DNA from: Neostapfia colusana
Lineage: Eukaryota; Streptophyta; Magnoliopsida; Poales; Poaceae
Direction: 5' to 3'
NCBI GenBank assembly: GCA_030760725.1
Contig: JASWHV010000019.1
Location: 35,281,944 to 35,345,943, forward strand
Length of the DNA stretch: 64,000 bases
The position numbers and the translations under genes are program-made. Shown here piece by piece: positions 22,938 through 36,545 of the stretch. Within the stretch, counting starts at the first letter, position 1. The number at the start of each line of letters is the position of its first letter. The notes below the pieces were generated by a model that did not search any database, was not told the origin of the DNA, and saw only the letters and a program-made list of their open reading frames with translations.

Positions 22938-25758
22938 ACTTGTACCGAATCCTACACTATCTTAGCATTGCATTAGCTAACGGGGTTTTCAATCCTAATC
23001 CCAACCCATGGTTTTCTTGGCTATGCATTTGGATTTTCAAACAAGACTCCAATGCATGAATTAATGGTACTCAAGTAAGTTCTCAAAACAATAAAAATTT
23101 GTAAAAAGGTTAATGCAAACCGGAGCTTGCCTTGCTGCTCTTGGTCGTAGGCTAGCTGCTCTTCCAAAGTAACAAAGTCTAGGACTTCAGGTTCCTCCTT
23201 GACCTTAGCGACTACATGAGATACAAGTATATGTGTTAATTTAAATGCATTTGATTTGAATTAAACTTGTGAACCTTATAAGTCTCACTAGGCAGACCCA
23301 CTGACCCTGAAATTTTTAGTGTGGCTTGGTTACAACCTAAAAAGAGACTTGGTCAAGTTTTAGTTGCAGCAAAGCCCATTTGAGCCCTCCACAATTAATT
23401 ATGTCCTTGACCTTAATTGGAACACTTAGGGTGTTCTAGGGATTTTCTTGGAACAAGCCATGACTTTCTGAAAACTATATTTTCAGAGGGTTCTAGTGGA
23501 GTTGGTCTCACTTAATTTGAAGGTTCCTAGCTAAAGATATGAGGTAAATAATTTCAGAGGAAATTCTGAAAATGTTTCTGAACATTTTCTATTTTCTCTG
23601 GAACAGTTTTATTAATCACACCATTAGGTGGACCAAATGAGATCAAATGGATCTGAAATTTTTATGGTAGTTCAGGGATATTTTGGTGAACATTCCAGCA
23701 AAACATCAGAACTTTCCTCCAAAGGATTCTCCAGTTTAAATTCCAAACAGTTTAAATTTTGTGGAATTAATTCTGGAGAAATAATGATTTCCATGAAGTG
23801 AAACTTGATTTTATGGAAAGTACTCAGAGAGCTGAATGCAACAAAATTTGGTTCACTTGATTTGGAGTTTCCTAGCCAAAGTTATGAGGATTTGAAGTTT
23901 GAATGAAATCTGAAAATCGGGAAAAAGTTTAAATCTGCCGGTGGGTCCACGGGGACACGTGTTGGGCACTGGAGCGATGGAACACCAGGGTCCACGGAGT
24001 TTTTGCGCGCCAGCACACCAGATCCGAGCCACAGACAGATGCCAATTTAAAATCCGAGCCGCTGACAGCCGGGACCCACCCCTTCGTCTACCTCTTGCCG
24101 CCTGCACTCTGCCGCCGTGACACCTCGCCGGAGAGCTCGCCGGCAGCCTCTGTGGTGCTCCAAACTTCATGATTCTGGCCGCCCCTGCCTACTTCCACTC
24201 GGGGAACATGATTCCGGGCTCAGTTCGTCATGAAAACGGCCGGCACCTGGTCGGCGACGAGCGGCAGCCTCAGGAGGACTTCGGCCGTGTCGACCGACCT
24301 CCCTAGCACCCCAATCGATCGAGAAAACGGTCGGGAAGCATCAGTGTACCTTAGGAAAGGTTGGCATGAGCTTGTAGCAGCTCGGGAAAGGTCCGAAGTA
24401 GTCTCTCACCGTGCGCCCGATGCTTCCCGCATGGTCCGCCGATGGCAGACTTCGAAATACGCCGTGTACAGGGGTTCTCCGGCTAAAGGTTGTGAAGGCA
24501 ACTTGTGCGCTACCAGGTCTAGTCGGTGTAGGAGCGGATTGAGACTCTCTAACTCTTCCTAGAGTGTGAATTTGTCAGAACCGCACCCAAAGGTCGGTCT
24601 GTACCGAGAAAGTGGAAAACTGGAAATTCACCGCCGTCGATGAAGCACTTGGGCTGTGGCTCGGGGGCGAGAAGGACCGGTCACCAACGCTTCCAGGGAC
24701 GCCTTAGTTCGAGCGTGACAACCTCCCGGTTGGGCTGTCCACGGGAGCCCGAAGTGCGACGGCTTTGTGTCTCTGAATCGAACTCTCGGTATAGCCGAGA
24801 TCAACCGGTTTCAGCTGATTTATAGCGACGGGGAAGAAGAAGGAAGGTTCCTAGTACCTCATCGTAGCTCTGGAGGGAGTGGGGAGGCGGTGATCACACT
24901 TCCCTGTCAGCTCCGAGCGATCGGCAGCGATGGGGTGTTTCTGGTGTGAGGAAGCAGCAAAGTGTGCGGTGCTCTCTCCGATTAGGTCGGCTGCGGAGAT
25001 AAGAAGACCGTGAGGCGGTTCAGCAGGTCGGGGCAGCAAGCAGGTGCTGTCCCGATCGACTTCTCGCCTTGGCGGCTGCTCGGTCCGGCGCAAGAACCCG
25101 AGCTGGGTTTTCAGTCGGTTGCTTTTTGCTTCAGTGGCTGACATGTGGGTCCCACCCGGGGTTTTAACCTCTGAAATTAACATTGCTCTACTGCTCTAAA
25201 CAGTAGAGACCAAACTAACCTCAAGTATTTGAATTATCTTCCCCTGGGCCATTTGAATGGGGTAGAATTCAAAATTGGTTTGGGTTTGACTAAATTTCAG
25301 CACACATGTAGTTTGAAATTCAAATAATGTTTGAATTTGCTACATTTAGCTCATGTCAAGCTCAACTCCAAATGGAGTGAAAATTGGTATGTGAGCTCAC
25401 AAAAATGTGATGAGTAAGAATATGTTCCCACTTTTGAATTCATGGGATAAAAACAGTTTGAATTTGAATTTGAGTTCAAACCACCCTCTTTCTTGCTATA
25501 CCCAAAATTACCTCAAAAAGGTTTTGAATTTTGGTGAAACTTGGCATGGATATCCCTAGCAAGGTGTAGGAGTTTTCATATGCCCAGCCCCTAAATGATG
25601 CATGTGGGAAATACCACTTTTGCATTTGTGAGTTTATTCTCTAATGAGCATGTTGATAATGGTTACTTGCTCTTCAAATGTGTTAATCAACTATATTCAA
25701 ATGAGGTGTGTGTGTGGTGATGAACACTTTGAGTGTGTCAAAAACTGAGGCCTTTACA

Positions 25759-25772
25759 TTCCTCCCCCCTTA
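25759..25772 (-). other. G3 polypurine tract
   Basis: AAGGGGGGAGGAA on the minus strand, directly before the LTR start TGTAAAGG. It primes plus-strand DNA synthesis in this family. Confidence 0.88.
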
Positions 25773-25827
25773 AAAGAATCTCATCCCGAGATTATAGGGT
25801 GAAAATGAGAGAAGGGACGGTGGAAAA

Positions 25828-27471
25828 TTACCAGATATGCGACGTGAAAAAGTCGGGGTAGTTAGCGCGAAGAAATCCTTCGCTCTTCCATGTCGCTTCG
25901 TCCATGGAGTGATTACTCCATAGAACTTTGTAGAACCACAATGTACGGTTACGTGTGGTTCGGGCCTTCTCATCAATAACCTGAACCGGTTCCTCCCGAT
26001 AGGTGAGATCCCGTTGCAGTTCCTCAATATCCTCCAGCTGAATGGTAGTTGATAGCTTAAGACACTTCCTCAGCTGGGAAATGTGAAAGACGTCGTGCAC
26101 ACCGGAAAGTGCTTCTGGTAATTTCAGCCGGTATGCTACCGATCCACATCTTTCGGTAATCTGGAATGCACCGATGAATCGGGGTGCCAACTTTCCTCTC
26201 ACCCCAAATCTGTTTACGCCCTTCATTGGAGACACACGTAGGTATACGTGATCCCTGACTTCGAACTGCAATGGATGTATTCTCCGGTCCGCATACTGTT
26301 TCTGCCGGGATCCGGTGGCTTTTAGGTTCGCTTGAATCAGCCAAACCTTTTCCTCCGCGTTACTGACAAGGTCAATCCCGAAGGTAACCCTTTCGCCAGA
26401 ATCACACGAATTTAGTTGTGTGCGGCATTTCCTCCCGTATAACGCCTCGTAAGGCACCATCTTGATGCTGGCTTGGTACCCATTGTTGTGCGATAACTCG
26501 GCTAACGGCAAGTGATCATCCCAATTCTTGCCGTGGTTGATAGCGCAAGCTCGTAGCATGTCCTCTAGAATCTGATTTACCCGCTCGGTTTGCCCATCCG
26601 TCTGCGGGTGGTATGCTGAACTACGGATCAGCTTCGTCCCCAATGCAGCGTGTAGCTGCTCCCAAAAATGGGACACAAATAAAGTGCCCCGGTCCGATAT
26701 GATTGTACGGGGTACGCCGTACAAGCATAGGATCCGTGAGATGTACAGCTCAGCATACTTCTTGGCGTTGTAGTTGGTGTTGACCGGGATGAAATGGGCA
26801 ACTTTGGTGAGCCGGTCGACGATCACCCACACAGAATCATGCTTCTGAAAAGTGGTGGGTAAACCGACGATGAAGTCCATGCTCACATCCTCCCACTTCC
26901 AGGCAGGAACGCCCAGTGGTTGTAGCAGTCCCGGTTTCTGCATATGATCTGCCTTCACCCTTCGACATGTATCACACCCGGAAACGTACTTTGTGATTTT
27001 CCGGTTCATCCGTGTCCACCAAAACTTGCTTCTGAGTTCTTGATACATTTTGTTGCTGCCGGGGTGAATAGAAAACTTTGACAAGTGAGCTTCATCAAAG
27101 ATTTTCTTCCGTAACTCCGGGTTACGGGGTGCGACGATCCGGTCCTTGAACCATAGAACGTCGTCTCCGTCCTTCCGGAAACATTTCAACTCCTCACTGT
27201 CTACACGTCTCCGCAAATGTGACATGCCCTTGTCATGTTTCTGTGCTGCTGCTATCTCTTCACGGATGGTGGGGATCATAGCTAGGTGGTAGAGAGCTCC
27301 ATGTGGAATCACATGTAGTGGTGGTTCGCTCTCTTCCAACAGTGTGATGGTCAGATTATTGACGTGTGACTTCCGGCTCAGCGCATCCGCCACTACGTTT
27401 GCCTTGCCGGGGTGATCATGGATCTCTATTTCGTAATCCTTTATCTGTTCTAACCATCTTCGCTGCCTCAT
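25828..27471 (-). CDS. pol: G3 Pol: RNase H end, integrase and chromodomain (open 547 codons, partial)
   Basis: This is the longest unbroken integrase frame in the window. Residues 1-30 are the end of RNase H ([14 protein letters not shown]). The integrase zinc finger has H129, H136, C166 and C169. The DDE core has D199 (SMDFIVGLP), D260 (IISDRG) and E296 (QTERVN) with the standard 35-residue gap. [11 protein letters not shown] (426-436) belongs to the C-terminal domain, and a chromodomain occupies about 490-545 ([15 protein letters not shown]). In chromoviruses this domain is thought to steer insertion to heterochromatin. The ATG used is internal to RNase H, so it is not a true start. Upstream coding (27474-27693) is in another frame after a four-base deletion, and the rest was cut away by G2. 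Transcription is unlikely. Confidence 0.9.
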   Translation of the reverse strand: MRQRRWLEQIKDYEIEIHDHPGKANVVADALSRKSHVNNLTITLLEESEPPLHVIPHGALYHLAMIPTIREEIAAAQKHDKGMSHLRRRVDSEELKCFRKDGDDVLWFKDRIVAPRNPELRKKIFDEAHLSKFSIHPGSNKMYQELRSKFWWTRMNRKITKYVSGCDTCRRVKADHMQKPGLLQPLGVPAWKWEDVSMDFIVGLPTTFQKHDSVWVIVDRLTKVAHFIPVNTNYNAKKYAELYISRILCLYGVPRTIISDRGTLFVSHFWEQLHAALGTKLIRSSAYHPQTDGQTERVNQILEDMLRACAINHGKNWDDHLPLAELSHNNGYQASIKMVPYEALYGRKCRTQLNSCDSGERVTFGIDLVSNAEEKVWLIQANLKATGSRQKQYADRRIHPLQFEVRDHVYLRVSPMKGVNRFGVRGKLAPRFIGAFQITERCGSVAYRLKLPEALSGVHDVFHISQLRKCLKLSTTIQLEDIEELQRDLTYREEPVQVIDEKARTTRNRTLWFYKVLWSNHSMDEATWKSEGFLRANYPDFFTSHIW

Positions 27472-27693
27472 GTTCAGCTCCTTCTGAGTGAATATGTACT
27501 TAAGGCTCTTGTGGTCGGTATATAAACGAGGTTACCGAGTGGGTAGTGCCTCCACATCTTCAGTGCAAGTACCACGGCAGTGAGCTCCAAGTCGTGAGTT
27601 GGATAATTCTGCTCATGGTTTCTAAGCTGCCGTGACCCATACGCGACCACTCTTCGGTCTTGCATCAGCACACATCCGAGCGCAATGCCGGAT
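27472..27693 (-). pseudogene. G3 RNase H fragment cut by G2
   Basis: Encodes [19 protein letters not shown] and [16 protein letters not shown] of RNase H. Four bases are missing (about 27530) compared with G1, so LVHLYTDH becomes another reading. The 5' side ends at the G2 LTR (27694), within the DASGIG block. The remaining 5' half of G3 must lie right of the window. Confidence 0.85.
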
Positions 27694-27736
27694 TGACACA
27701 ACCCAACGGTCTTGTTGAGCCAGGATCACGCTGAGG

Positions 27737-27757
27737 GGTGCTGCGCTGCACAGCACC
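27737..27757 (-). other. Terminal hairpin of G2 LTR
   Basis: GGTGCTG, CGCTGCA loop, CAGCACC. Confidence 0.6.
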
Positions 27758-28689
27758 GGATAACACACATCAAAGGTACACAGCGGAAGCAAAACTTTTA
27801 TTACATAAAGTGGTTTATGAACATTTTTACATCAAAATACGTCCAGTCTACACTCACGGGCGTAGACTACACATCAAGTTCATGTTCAGCCCGTGAACAT
27901 GTCCTTGCTAGCACACACGCACACCAACACGGCGGCGTGCACGACTCCCACTCGACGGGGTTCCCCTCCTGGGGTTCTGTCTCTTCCTCGGGAGTCCCTT
28001 CCTCATAGAACCCTGCAAAAGCTTCAAACACAAGCAGTGAGCACGAAGGCTCAGCAAGACTGACCCGTCTCTCCTAAACATGGAACTTCTACATGAGGGG
28101 TGATGGGTACATGAGATAAAAACAAGTTGCAAAGGACTTGCCTAATTAGTAGAACCTTACTTTCAAGTTTTAGCAGCAGGTTGTGGAGAACATTACGCTA
28201 AGGCACATGAGAGAGCCGCAATCAAACAAGAAACACATTTCTCTCATGTACTTTGCCCAAAGTTGAAAGGAACTTTAATTAGCTCTAAACTACGGCAAAA
28301 CATTAACAATCAAGTCCATCTTTCAATTAGCAACATTTTAACATGTAACTAGCCTGTTCTTTCTACGTCATGGTACATTGAACAAGTGGTACTCACTGAC
28401 CGCGAGGGACGGCGATTATAATTGATTTACACCTGCAGGGTTACCCGAACAACCCGTCACGTACGCCCGTACTCGATGTTGCCTACAGCAACCATCACGG
28501 ACGTCGTACTCAACTACCTTTCACCCGTTAGCCAAATGTTGAACCGGTCCAATCGTCCCGAGCAAGAGGTCTCTGCACACGCATCTCAGTGCCGCCAGCC
28601 GATTTACACCTCGAGCTCTCAACCTACCCTCTGAATGACCAGCTATGCCTCAACACCCAGCTACCCGAGTTACATCGGTTTCCCAGTTC

Positions 28690-28911
28690 CCATATATCCG
28701 GTAGGTCTTCGGTACTGTTCTAGCTTGTTCAACAGGCCCGCACACGGCTCGGTCCTCAATCGACACAAGCGGAGCTATAGCACACAGGCCCCAAAGTCCT
28801 GCTGCCCTTACTCTCCACCCGGTCTCATCTTTCTTGCCATGTGTATCATGTGCTATCTCTACCTGAGTCGAGTGCCTCTAGCCTATGCTCGCGAGTAGTT
28901 CCAACTACTCG
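28690..28911 (-). promoter_or_regulatory. Palindrome and TATATGG box in G2 LTR
   Basis: CGAGTAGTTCCAACTACTCG (28892-28911) is a perfect 9+9 inverted repeat; TATATGG (minus) is at 28690-28696. Candidate promoter, inferred. Confidence 0.5.
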
Positions 28912-31769
28912 ACTTGTACCGAATCCTACACTATCTTAGCATTGCAGTAGCTAACGGGGTTTGCAATCCTTAACCCAACCCATGATTTTCTTGGCTATGC
29001 AATTGGGTTTCCAAACAAGACTCTAATGCAAGGAATCATAATACTCAAGTAAGTGCTCAAAACAATAAAAAATTGTAAAAGTTAATGCAAACCGGAGCTT
29101 GCCTTGCTGCTCTTGGTCGTAGGCTAGCTGCTCCTCCGGAGTAATGAAGTCTAGGACTTCGGGTTCCTCCTCGACCTTAGCGACTACATGATATAAGTAC
29201 ATGTATTAAATTAATGCATTTGAATTGACTTTTAAACTTGTGTACCTTCTAAGTCTCACTAGACAGACCCAAAGGTTGTGAAATTTTTACTGTGACTTGG
29301 TTACAACCTAAACAGAGACTTGGTCAAGTTTTAGTTGCAGCAAAGCTCATTTGAGCTTTCCACAATTAATTATGTCATTGACCTTAATTGGAACTCTTAT
29401 GGTGTTCTAGGGATTTTCATGGGGCAACTTATGACTTTCTAAAAACTAGATTTTCAGAGGTTTCTAATGGAGTTGGTCTCACTTAATTTGAAGGTTCCTA
29501 GCTAATGATATGAGCTAAACAATTTCAGAGAAAATTCTGAAAATGTTTCTGAACATTTTCTATTTTCTCTGGAACAGTTTCACTAATCACACCATTAGGT
29601 GGATCAAATGAGCTCAAATGGACCTGAAATTTTTATGGTAGTTCAGGGATATTTTTGTGAACATCCCAGCCAAATTTACGAATTTTCGTCCAAAGGATTC
29701 TCCCATTAAAATTCCGAACATTAAAAACTTTGAGGAATTAATTCTGGAGAATTAAGGCTTTTCATGAAGTGAAACTTGATTTGGTGGAAAGTGCTCAGAG
29801 AGACGAATCCAACAAAATTTGGTTCACTCAATTTGGAGCTTTCTAGCCAAAGTTATGAGGATTTGAAGTTTGAATGAAATCTGAAAATCGGGGAAAAGTT
29901 TAAACCTCCGGGTGGGCCACGGGGACACGTGTTGCGCATGGAGGCATTGGCACACCGGGGTCTACGGGGTTCCTGCGCGCCAGCATAACAGATCCCAGCC
30001 GCACCCGATCCCAATTTGAATTTTTAAGTCGCTGACAGCCGGGCCCCGCGTCTTCTTCTTCCTCCCGATGCTCCCTCGCGCCCGCGCCGCCTCCCCTCGC
30101 CGGAGCAGACCCGGAGCTCGCTGGATTGTCGCTGCCGGCCATTGCACGGTCTGAAACTCGCCGTTAGGGGGTTATCGACGTCAAGGAACACGTCTGTGGG
30201 GTCAGTTTCGGCTGGCGGTGACCGGAAATAACCCAGCGATGTGCGGCGGTCTCGGTTGAGGTCCGGCGCCGTCGGCCGTGGGTTCTAACCCGCCAAGACC
30301 TCGAACAATCGGTTCTACAGCATCATTACACCTATAGGATGCTCGACAAGGTTTCAAAAGTGTTCAAAGATGGCGGAAAGTTGGTCGGCACCGTGTGACC
30401 GATCGTGCCCGCCATGAACGTCCTCGATCAAGCTCAAAATTCATCACTCCTAGTCGGTTTCATACCACGGGTGCAGAAAAGAAAATGATCGCCGGCTAGT
30501 CCAGCGCCTATGTGCAAGATTTGATAACTTAAGAAGGATCATAGAGCGGGAATTCGAAGAATCCGTACCGGAAGCTCGGTTTAAGACCGCCGGAGCAAAA
30601 TCTGGAAATTAATAGCGGATTCTTCACGGTTTGCTTCAAGACTTGGAGGAGAGAAACACGGAGGTCGCGCGCTCCTGTTTCCTCTCTTGCTGGACCATGA
30701 AAGCCCCTGTGGAATGCTGTCCACGTGAGACCGATCGCCGTTCTTCAGCTCAGTCACGGCGGTCGTCGTTGATCACGGGAACGGGAGCCGAAACCCGGTG
30801 GTTCAGGTGTTGGGAAGGTGGTGCTTGAGCTCAGCGTGCTGCCTAGCAACTTGAGGGAACGAGGGTGCGATTGTTTTCTTCGTTTTTCCGATTGACCGAG
30901 CGCTCGGAGGAAGAAAAATGGCGCTGCTCGATGTCGCCCGCGAGGAGATAAAGGCAACCGGCCTTCGCTCGGGCTGAGGCGGTGACGGTCGCGTGGGGGC
31001 ACGAGCAGGCCGCCCTGGGAGCCAGCGCGCGAATGGGAAGCAGCTGGTGGCGCCGGTTCCTTCTAGGTAGCACACCCGGCAGCTGCTCGGCGGAATTTCC
31101 CACCGAGGCTGTGACTTTGTGTGCAAGTCTTCCCTCTTATCTCTATGACATGTGGGTCCCACCCTCAATTTTAACCTCTGAACTTAACTCCAATCTACTT
31201 TTGTAAACAGTAGTTCCCACAAAGCCCCTGGTGATTTGAATTATCAACCTTTGAGCCATCTGAATTGGTTAGAATTCAAATTGGGTTTGGTTTGGATAAA
31301 TTTCAGCACATGTTCAGTTTGAAATTCAAATAAAGTTTGAATTTGCACCACTTAGCCTATGTCAGGATCAACTCCAAATGGAGTGAAAATTGGTGTGTGA
31401 GCTCACAAAAATGTGCTGAGTAAGAATATGCCTCCCACTTTTGAATTCATTGGATAAAAACAGTTTGAATTTGAATGTAGTTTCAAACTGCCCTCTTTCT
31501 AGCTACACCCAAAATGACCTCAAAAAGGTTTTGAATTTGGGTGAAACTTGGCATGGACATTCCTAGTGCCATGTAGGAGTTTTCATATGCCCAGCCCCTG
31601 TATATCACATGTGGAAAATACTACTTTTGCAATATGTGAGTTTATTCTCTAATGAGCATGTTGATGGTGGTTACTTGCTCTTCAAATGTGTTCATCAACT
31701 TTCTTCAAATGAGGTGTGTGTCTGGTGAAGAACACTTTAAATATGTGTCCAAAAACTGAGGCCCTTACA

Positions 31770-31807
31770 TTCCTCCCCCCTTAAAAGAATCTCATCCCGA
31801 GATTATA
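31770..31807 (-). other. G2 polypurine tract and 3' end, cut by C2
   Basis: On the minus strand this is TATAATCTCGGGATGAGATT, then the purine tract touching the LTR at 31769. The last five bases (TTATA, 31803-31807) form the left copy of the C2 target duplication. Confidence 0.88.
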
Positions 31808-33430
31808 TGTAGGATTGAAGAGCACGTGAAAAGCTACCAGAGGGGGGTGAATGGCAGATTAAAACTTTTCGCAGCGGAAACAACAAAAACCCCTCAGCAA
31901 AAAATCAATCGGTTAAAGAAACCATGTGTGCAAGTATTTTCAAACGTGTTAAACCGTGAAAAATCAAGTAGAGAGGTATAGAATCAAGTCACGGATCTAA
32001 TGCAACAAGAATCACTTGAAAACACGAAGTAAAACTTGAGATACGATCAAAACATTAAACGAATATCAATCTGTTCTACCCGATATAAAACAGATCTGCA
32101 ACGCTGCAAAGAAACTCGTGTATCTCAAAAACTACAGATCCGAAGCTCGTGAACATTTCACAGATGATAGATAATTGAGTTGTGAAGACAACCCAAAAAG
32201 AATCACGTCAATTGAACCTGTAAAACTCGAGTTATGAACGAAACACCGAAGCAATGTCGGTCTGTCCAGAAACTCGGCGAGAAAGACTTGACGAAAAACA
32301 AGTCGGACGAACAAGGCACAAAAGCTCCTCGAAACTATGAACTTTATTCAATAGAAACACAAGAGGAACAGCTCAAAGTCGTGCACCACGAGCTCTGGCC
32401 TCCCTTGCTTATATAACCAGCTTTATGGCCAATCCAATTCAAACTAGGACTCCTACTCCTACTTGGATTCAAACTGTAACTTTCCAATACTGCTCAAGAC
32501 TCTTCTATACGCAGATAGAAGCAATCTTAAGACTTCCAAACACCTTAGGAACGTCCCAAACATTCCTAAAACAACTCAAATTCGTGACACACACGAAATC
32601 CTATCATAACCAACTCAAAACTTTCCATATTTGAGTCAAACACGACTCAGCCGCAGCCTGAGTCCATAACCTAGTCAGTTGGACCTTTCCGACCAATTCT
32701 TTACGTCCACTTCCCTTCATCACGCCTTGGAACAATGTTGCCACATTCATGCACTCCTTGCACACGTGCAAACACCTTCCAACGACGTACACGCAACCTT
32801 CATATGCACTGCCCTTGATCCAAACATGCTGCGCGACCTCCCGATCAACTCAACAACAGCTCCTCCCGAACTTGGTTGTTGGAACCTCATCTCCTCCCTG
32901 AGACTAGTCCAAGGATCCCGTCACCAGCCATGTCTTGAACTCAAGCAACACCTGCACATGAATAAACAACCAATTCTTCCGAGCACAAGTCCTCGACTTG
33001 ACTCACGTTAGTTCGAAAACCAAAACACCTTACATGAGCACGTCACATAAGCATGTTGCAAACTATATCAAATGATAACAGCCATAACCACCAAAACACA
33101 CCAAAAACTTAGCAAATTAATACTAAGCAAACCTTCCCATAAAGCAAGTTTGAAACATTGCGAGTTAAAAGCAAAAACAAGACGCTGCAGTTCTACGAGT
33201 TGAACTTCACGGGAGCTCCCTAAAAACAAGCTCCGGACCTCACAGAAGCTCTCCGGACCTTGCAGGAGCTCTCCGGACCTTGCGTCAGACCTTGCCAACA
33301 CTTGGCGGACCTAACAAAGAACTTGTCGCACCTTGCCACAGAAGAATGTTTTGGCAATATTCAAAATTTTGAATGTTAATGCTAACTTTTATCCTAATTG
33401 CCAATGTATTCAGCACACATAGGTCTCACA
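31808..33430 (-). repeat. C2 3' LTR
   Basis: Left LTR of the element. Read on the minus strand it begins TGTGAGACC and ends CAATCCTACA. Compared with the 5' LTR there are about nine differences in the first 160 bases of the left side and fewer elsewhere. It holds TATA (32409-32416), AATAAA (32343-32348, minus) and the CCGGAC-type repeats (about 33212-33337). Confidence 0.95.
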
Positions 33431-34415
33431 ATCCCCCCCTTGATGAATGCATTGGAAACACCAATTAAAATCAGAACATTGGCTTATGAAAAGTTTTGAA
33501 AAGCTTTGAAAACTCATTCCCCCCCTTTATTAATATCTCCCCATTTTTTAAAATCAGAGAAGGAAGAAAGTGTATAACATATGCAAAGTGTAAAAAAAAT
33601 CTCTCCTTATACATATTTCTCCCCCTTTGACAATGTATTCAGCAAGGTTCAAAAGAGAAATTTTTTAAATGTTATGAGCATATTATAACATATACATACA
33701 ATCAAAGCTCATCCAAGTCATACTATCAGGTTACTTACACTATCACATCAATGAGATACATAAAGTAGTGTAAGCCATGCTAGAGATCAAATGTATTTTT
33801 CAGTTTAAGAAAGTCATGATCTCCCTTACTCAACTATTTCAAAACCTGAAAACATGACACTTGTTGCTGCATTTTTATTATTCAAAATCATTTAAGGCAC
33901 AAAGTTGATCATATGATATTTGCAAGAGATTATATGCCGCATCAACCTTATTCTAACCAACCAAGCCAAGCCTATGTCATTTTACAATCAGAAGCTTAAG
34001 GACATGGTTTTAGTCATACACAATTCCTTCCAAGTTCATATCTTAGTGCAATGATAAGCAATCTCAAAAGAAGAAGTGCGATGCATGCATATTCTCTTGA
34101 TATTTTCTCAATTTTTTATTTGAAAACTCAACATGTGAGCTGATCACTTGATTAATTTTTTTATGATTAAAAGCACTTGTGAGCACGCAACAAGTTCAAA
34201 ACAGCAAGAAAGTTTGATCATGACCAGATTTAGTGTAAGTAATTATTCCAATTACTAGTCATGGCAAAAACTACAAAATGTATAACATGAGTAATGTAGT
34301 AAGAACTTTTAGCCTGTAAAAGGAATCACAAAGTCATATATGTATGAAATACTATGCTCATATTATTTTAGTTTCAGATTCACACATAGACTTTCAAAGT
34401 TTCAAAAACTCCCCC
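33431..34415 (-). other. C2 3' untranslated region with multiple polypurine tracts
   Basis: No ORF. C-runs on the plus strand (purine runs on the element strand) occur next to the LTR (33433-33439), near 33520, near 33605 and at about 34405 just after pol. The LTR-proximal run is the likely functional one. Confidence 0.8.
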
Positions 34416-36545
34416 TCAATTTAAGCCATGAGGATGCATAACCCCTATTTCACTACGAGTGAAACAAAAACGAGTGAAATCCAAAGGTTTTGTAAAAATA
34501 TCAGCCAATTGTTGTTCGGTATCAACATGGTGAAGCACAATGTTTCCTTTTTCGACATTATCACAAAGAAAGTGATAACTAATGTCAATGTGCTTAGTTC
34601 TAGAGTGTTTCACGGGGTTTTTAGCAATACAAATTGCACTAGTGTTATCACAAAACAGTGGAACACTATCTAAATTAACTCCATAGTCCTTAAGTGTTTG
34701 AACAATCCAAAGAATTTGTGAGCAAGCGCTAGCCGCAGCTACATATTCAGATTCGGCCGTGGATTGTGCAACTGAACTTTGTTTTCTAGAGGAACAAGCA
34801 ACAAGTGAATTACCAAGAAAATGACAAGCACCAGAAGTACTTTTCCTATCAATCCTACAACTCCCAAAATCAGCATCCGAAAAAGCTTTCAAAGAAACGG
34901 TTGAGGAAGAAGGAAGAAAAATGTCAAATTCTTGAGTTCCATGTAGGTACCTGAGAATCCTTTTGATGGCTTGGCGATGTGAAGCACGTGGAGAAGCTTG
35001 AAAACGTGCACAAAGACATACGCTGAATTGTATGTCCGGTCTTGACGCCGTGAGATACAAAAGTGATCCAATCATACTTCTGTATTCTTTTTTATCGACT
35101 GGGTCACCATCTTCGTCAAGTTCAAGTGTTGTTGCTGTTCCCATTGGTGTCCGAAGAGGCTTGCATTTGTCCATGTTGAAGCGCTTAAGAAGGTCCTTTG
35201 TATACTTAGTTTGATGCACAAAAGTTCCTTCTTTTGTTTGCTTGATTTGCAGCCCCAAAAAGTATGTGAGTTCTCCCATCATACTCATCTCAAATTCTGA
35301 ACTCATCATAGCTGAAAACTTGGACACGAGATCATGAGAAGCACAACCAAAGATAATATCATCCACATACACTTGAACGAATAATGAGTCATTGCCATGC
35401 TTAAGTACAAAAAGAGTTTTATCAACCTTGCCCATGGTAAACCCCTTTTCAAGTAAGAATGTTTTTAACCTATCATACCATGCTCTAGGGGCTTGTTTTA
35501 GACCGTACAAGGCTTTGGACAGTTTGTAAACATGATTAGGAAAATTTGGATTTTCAAAACCCGGTGGCTGCTTAACATAAACCTCCTCCTCTATGTAGCC
35601 ATTAAGAAAAGCACTTTTAACATCCATTTGATATAACTTGAAACCTTTAGATGCAGCAAATGCTAATAAAATTTTTATAGCTTCTAATCTAGCAACAGGA
35701 GCAAATGTTTCATCAAAATCTAGACCTTCAATTTGAGTGAAACCTTGAGCAACCAACCTAGCTTTATTCCTAACCACAACCCCATCCTCACTTTGCTTAT
35801 TTTTAAATACCCATTTAGTTCTAATTAATGTGTGACCTTGAGGTGGAGGTACAAGTTTCCAAACATTATTTCTTTCAGAATTTTCTAACTCTTCTTGCAT
35901 GGCATTAATCCAAGATTCATTAGTGAGTGCGTGTGATACATCCTTGGGTTCAAAAGAAGCAACAAAAGCAGAATGAGTATGAGAGTTTGGATCGCAAAAC
36001 CTGGACCGAGTGACTCGTTCATGCAAGCTTCCAATGATTTGTTGTGGAGGATGACTTTTGAGTACTCGGAGGGGAGTAGACACTTCACAAGCACCTTCTT
36101 CTTCATGTTCGGACCTTTGATTAGGAGAGCTTGTTGATTGAGTAAGGTCCGAACCAGCAGTAGTGACTGTTGGTGCTGGTTGTGGTGCAAAATCAGCAGC
36201 TTGATTGTTATTTACTTCCGAGTTTTCGGGCAGCAGCACCACTTTTTTATCTTCAACAAAAATACTCCCCCCCTGCGGATATGGATCCGGACCTGAAATA
36301 TCGGAGATAGTACTTGGGCTAGCTTCATCAAAAGAAACCTCGCAAGTCTTCACAATTTTGTTAGTGTCAAGTAAAAGCACACGGTAGCCTCTAGTATGAG
36401 ATGGATAACCAAGAAACATGCCATCAACAGATCTAGCTTCAAATTTATCAAGATTACCATGTTTCTTAACAAAGCATTTGCAACCAAAAACCCTAAAGTG
36501 TGTAACACTAGGCCTATGTCCAAACCGGAGCTCATATGGGGTTTT
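34416..36545 (-). CDS. pol: C2 Pol, second part: RT and RNase H
   Basis: Copies RNA to DNA and removes the RNA. From the first Met after the break (36419) there are 667 open codons to the natural stop at 34416. A variable acidic linker (residues 25-110) follows the integrase. RT has the first metal-binding Asp in [11 protein letters not shown] (D266), [13 protein letters not shown] (304-315) and the YVDD box at 351-354. RNase H follows with [20 protein letters not shown] and [12 protein letters not shown], and the C-terminus has [11 protein letters not shown]. All key residues seen are intact. The frame is the same as the upstream protease-integrase part, separated only by TGA at 36546-36548. 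This is the best-kept polymerase in the window. Confidence 0.93.
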   Translation of the reverse strand, partial: KTPYELRFGHRPSVTHFRVFGCKCFVKKHGNLDKFEARSVDGMFLGYPSHTRGYRVLLLDTNKIVKTCEVSFDEASPSTISDISGPDPYPQGGSIFVEDKKVVLLPENSEVNNNQAADFAPQPAPTVTTAGSDLTQSTSSPNQRSEHEEEGACEVSTPLRVLKSHPPQQIIGSLHERVTRSRFCDPNSHTHSAFVASFEPKDVSHALTNESWINAMQEELENSERNNVWKLVPPPQGHTLIRTKWVFKNKQSEDGVVVRNKARLVAQGFTQIEGLDFDETFAPVARLEAIKILLAFAASKGFKLYQMDVKSAFLNGYIEEEVYVKQPPGFENPNFPNHVYKLSKALYGLKQAPRAWYDRLKTFLLEKGFTMGKVDKTLFVLKHGNDSLFVQVYVDDIIFGCASHDLVSKFSAMMSSEFEMSMMGELTYFLGLQIKQTKEGTFVHQTKYTKDLLKRFNMDKCKPLRTPMGTATTLELDEDGDPVDKKEYRSMIGSLLYLTASRPDIQFSVCLCARFQASPRASHRQAIKRILRYLHGTQEFDIFLPSSSTVSLKAFSDADFGSCRIDRKSTSGACHFLGNSLVACSSRKQSSVAQSTAESEYVAAASACSQILWIVQTLKDYGVNLDSVPLFCDNTSAICIAKNPVKHSRTKHIDISYHFLCDNVEKGNIVLHHVDTEQQLADIFTKPLDFTRFCFTRSEIGVMHPHGLN

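Larger units (their letters stand above)
21719..25758 (-). repeat. G3 3' LTR
   Basis: A 4040-base LTR on the minus strand, from TGTAAAGGCC (right edge, next to the polypurine tract) to ...GGGGTCGTGTCA (left edge at 21719). It holds a GC-rich core (about 23935-25165), TATATGG at 22716-22722, the palindrome with one mismatch at 22918-22937, AATAAA (minus) at 21821-21826, CTTCCGCT (minus) at 21807-21814 and the terminal hairpin. It is the same family as the G1 and G2 LTRs. No credible gene lies within. Confidence 0.93.
27694..31769 (-). repeat. G2 3' LTR
   Basis: A 4076-base LTR on the minus strand, TGTAAGGGCC at the right edge to ...GGGTTGTGTCA at the left edge, where it enters the RNase H of G3. 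It contains a GC-rich core (about 29910-31170), TATATGG at 28690-28696, a perfect palindrome at 28892-28911, AATAAA (minus) at 27797-27802 and CTTCCGCT (minus) at 27782-27789. Small ORFs such as 30803-31168 are not kept in the sister LTRs. Confidence 0.93.

Noticed and set aside
30803..31168. Overlapping minus-strand ORFs in the G2 LTR
   Set aside because: Not conserved in sister LTRs. The region is GC-rich and noncoding in the rest of the family.
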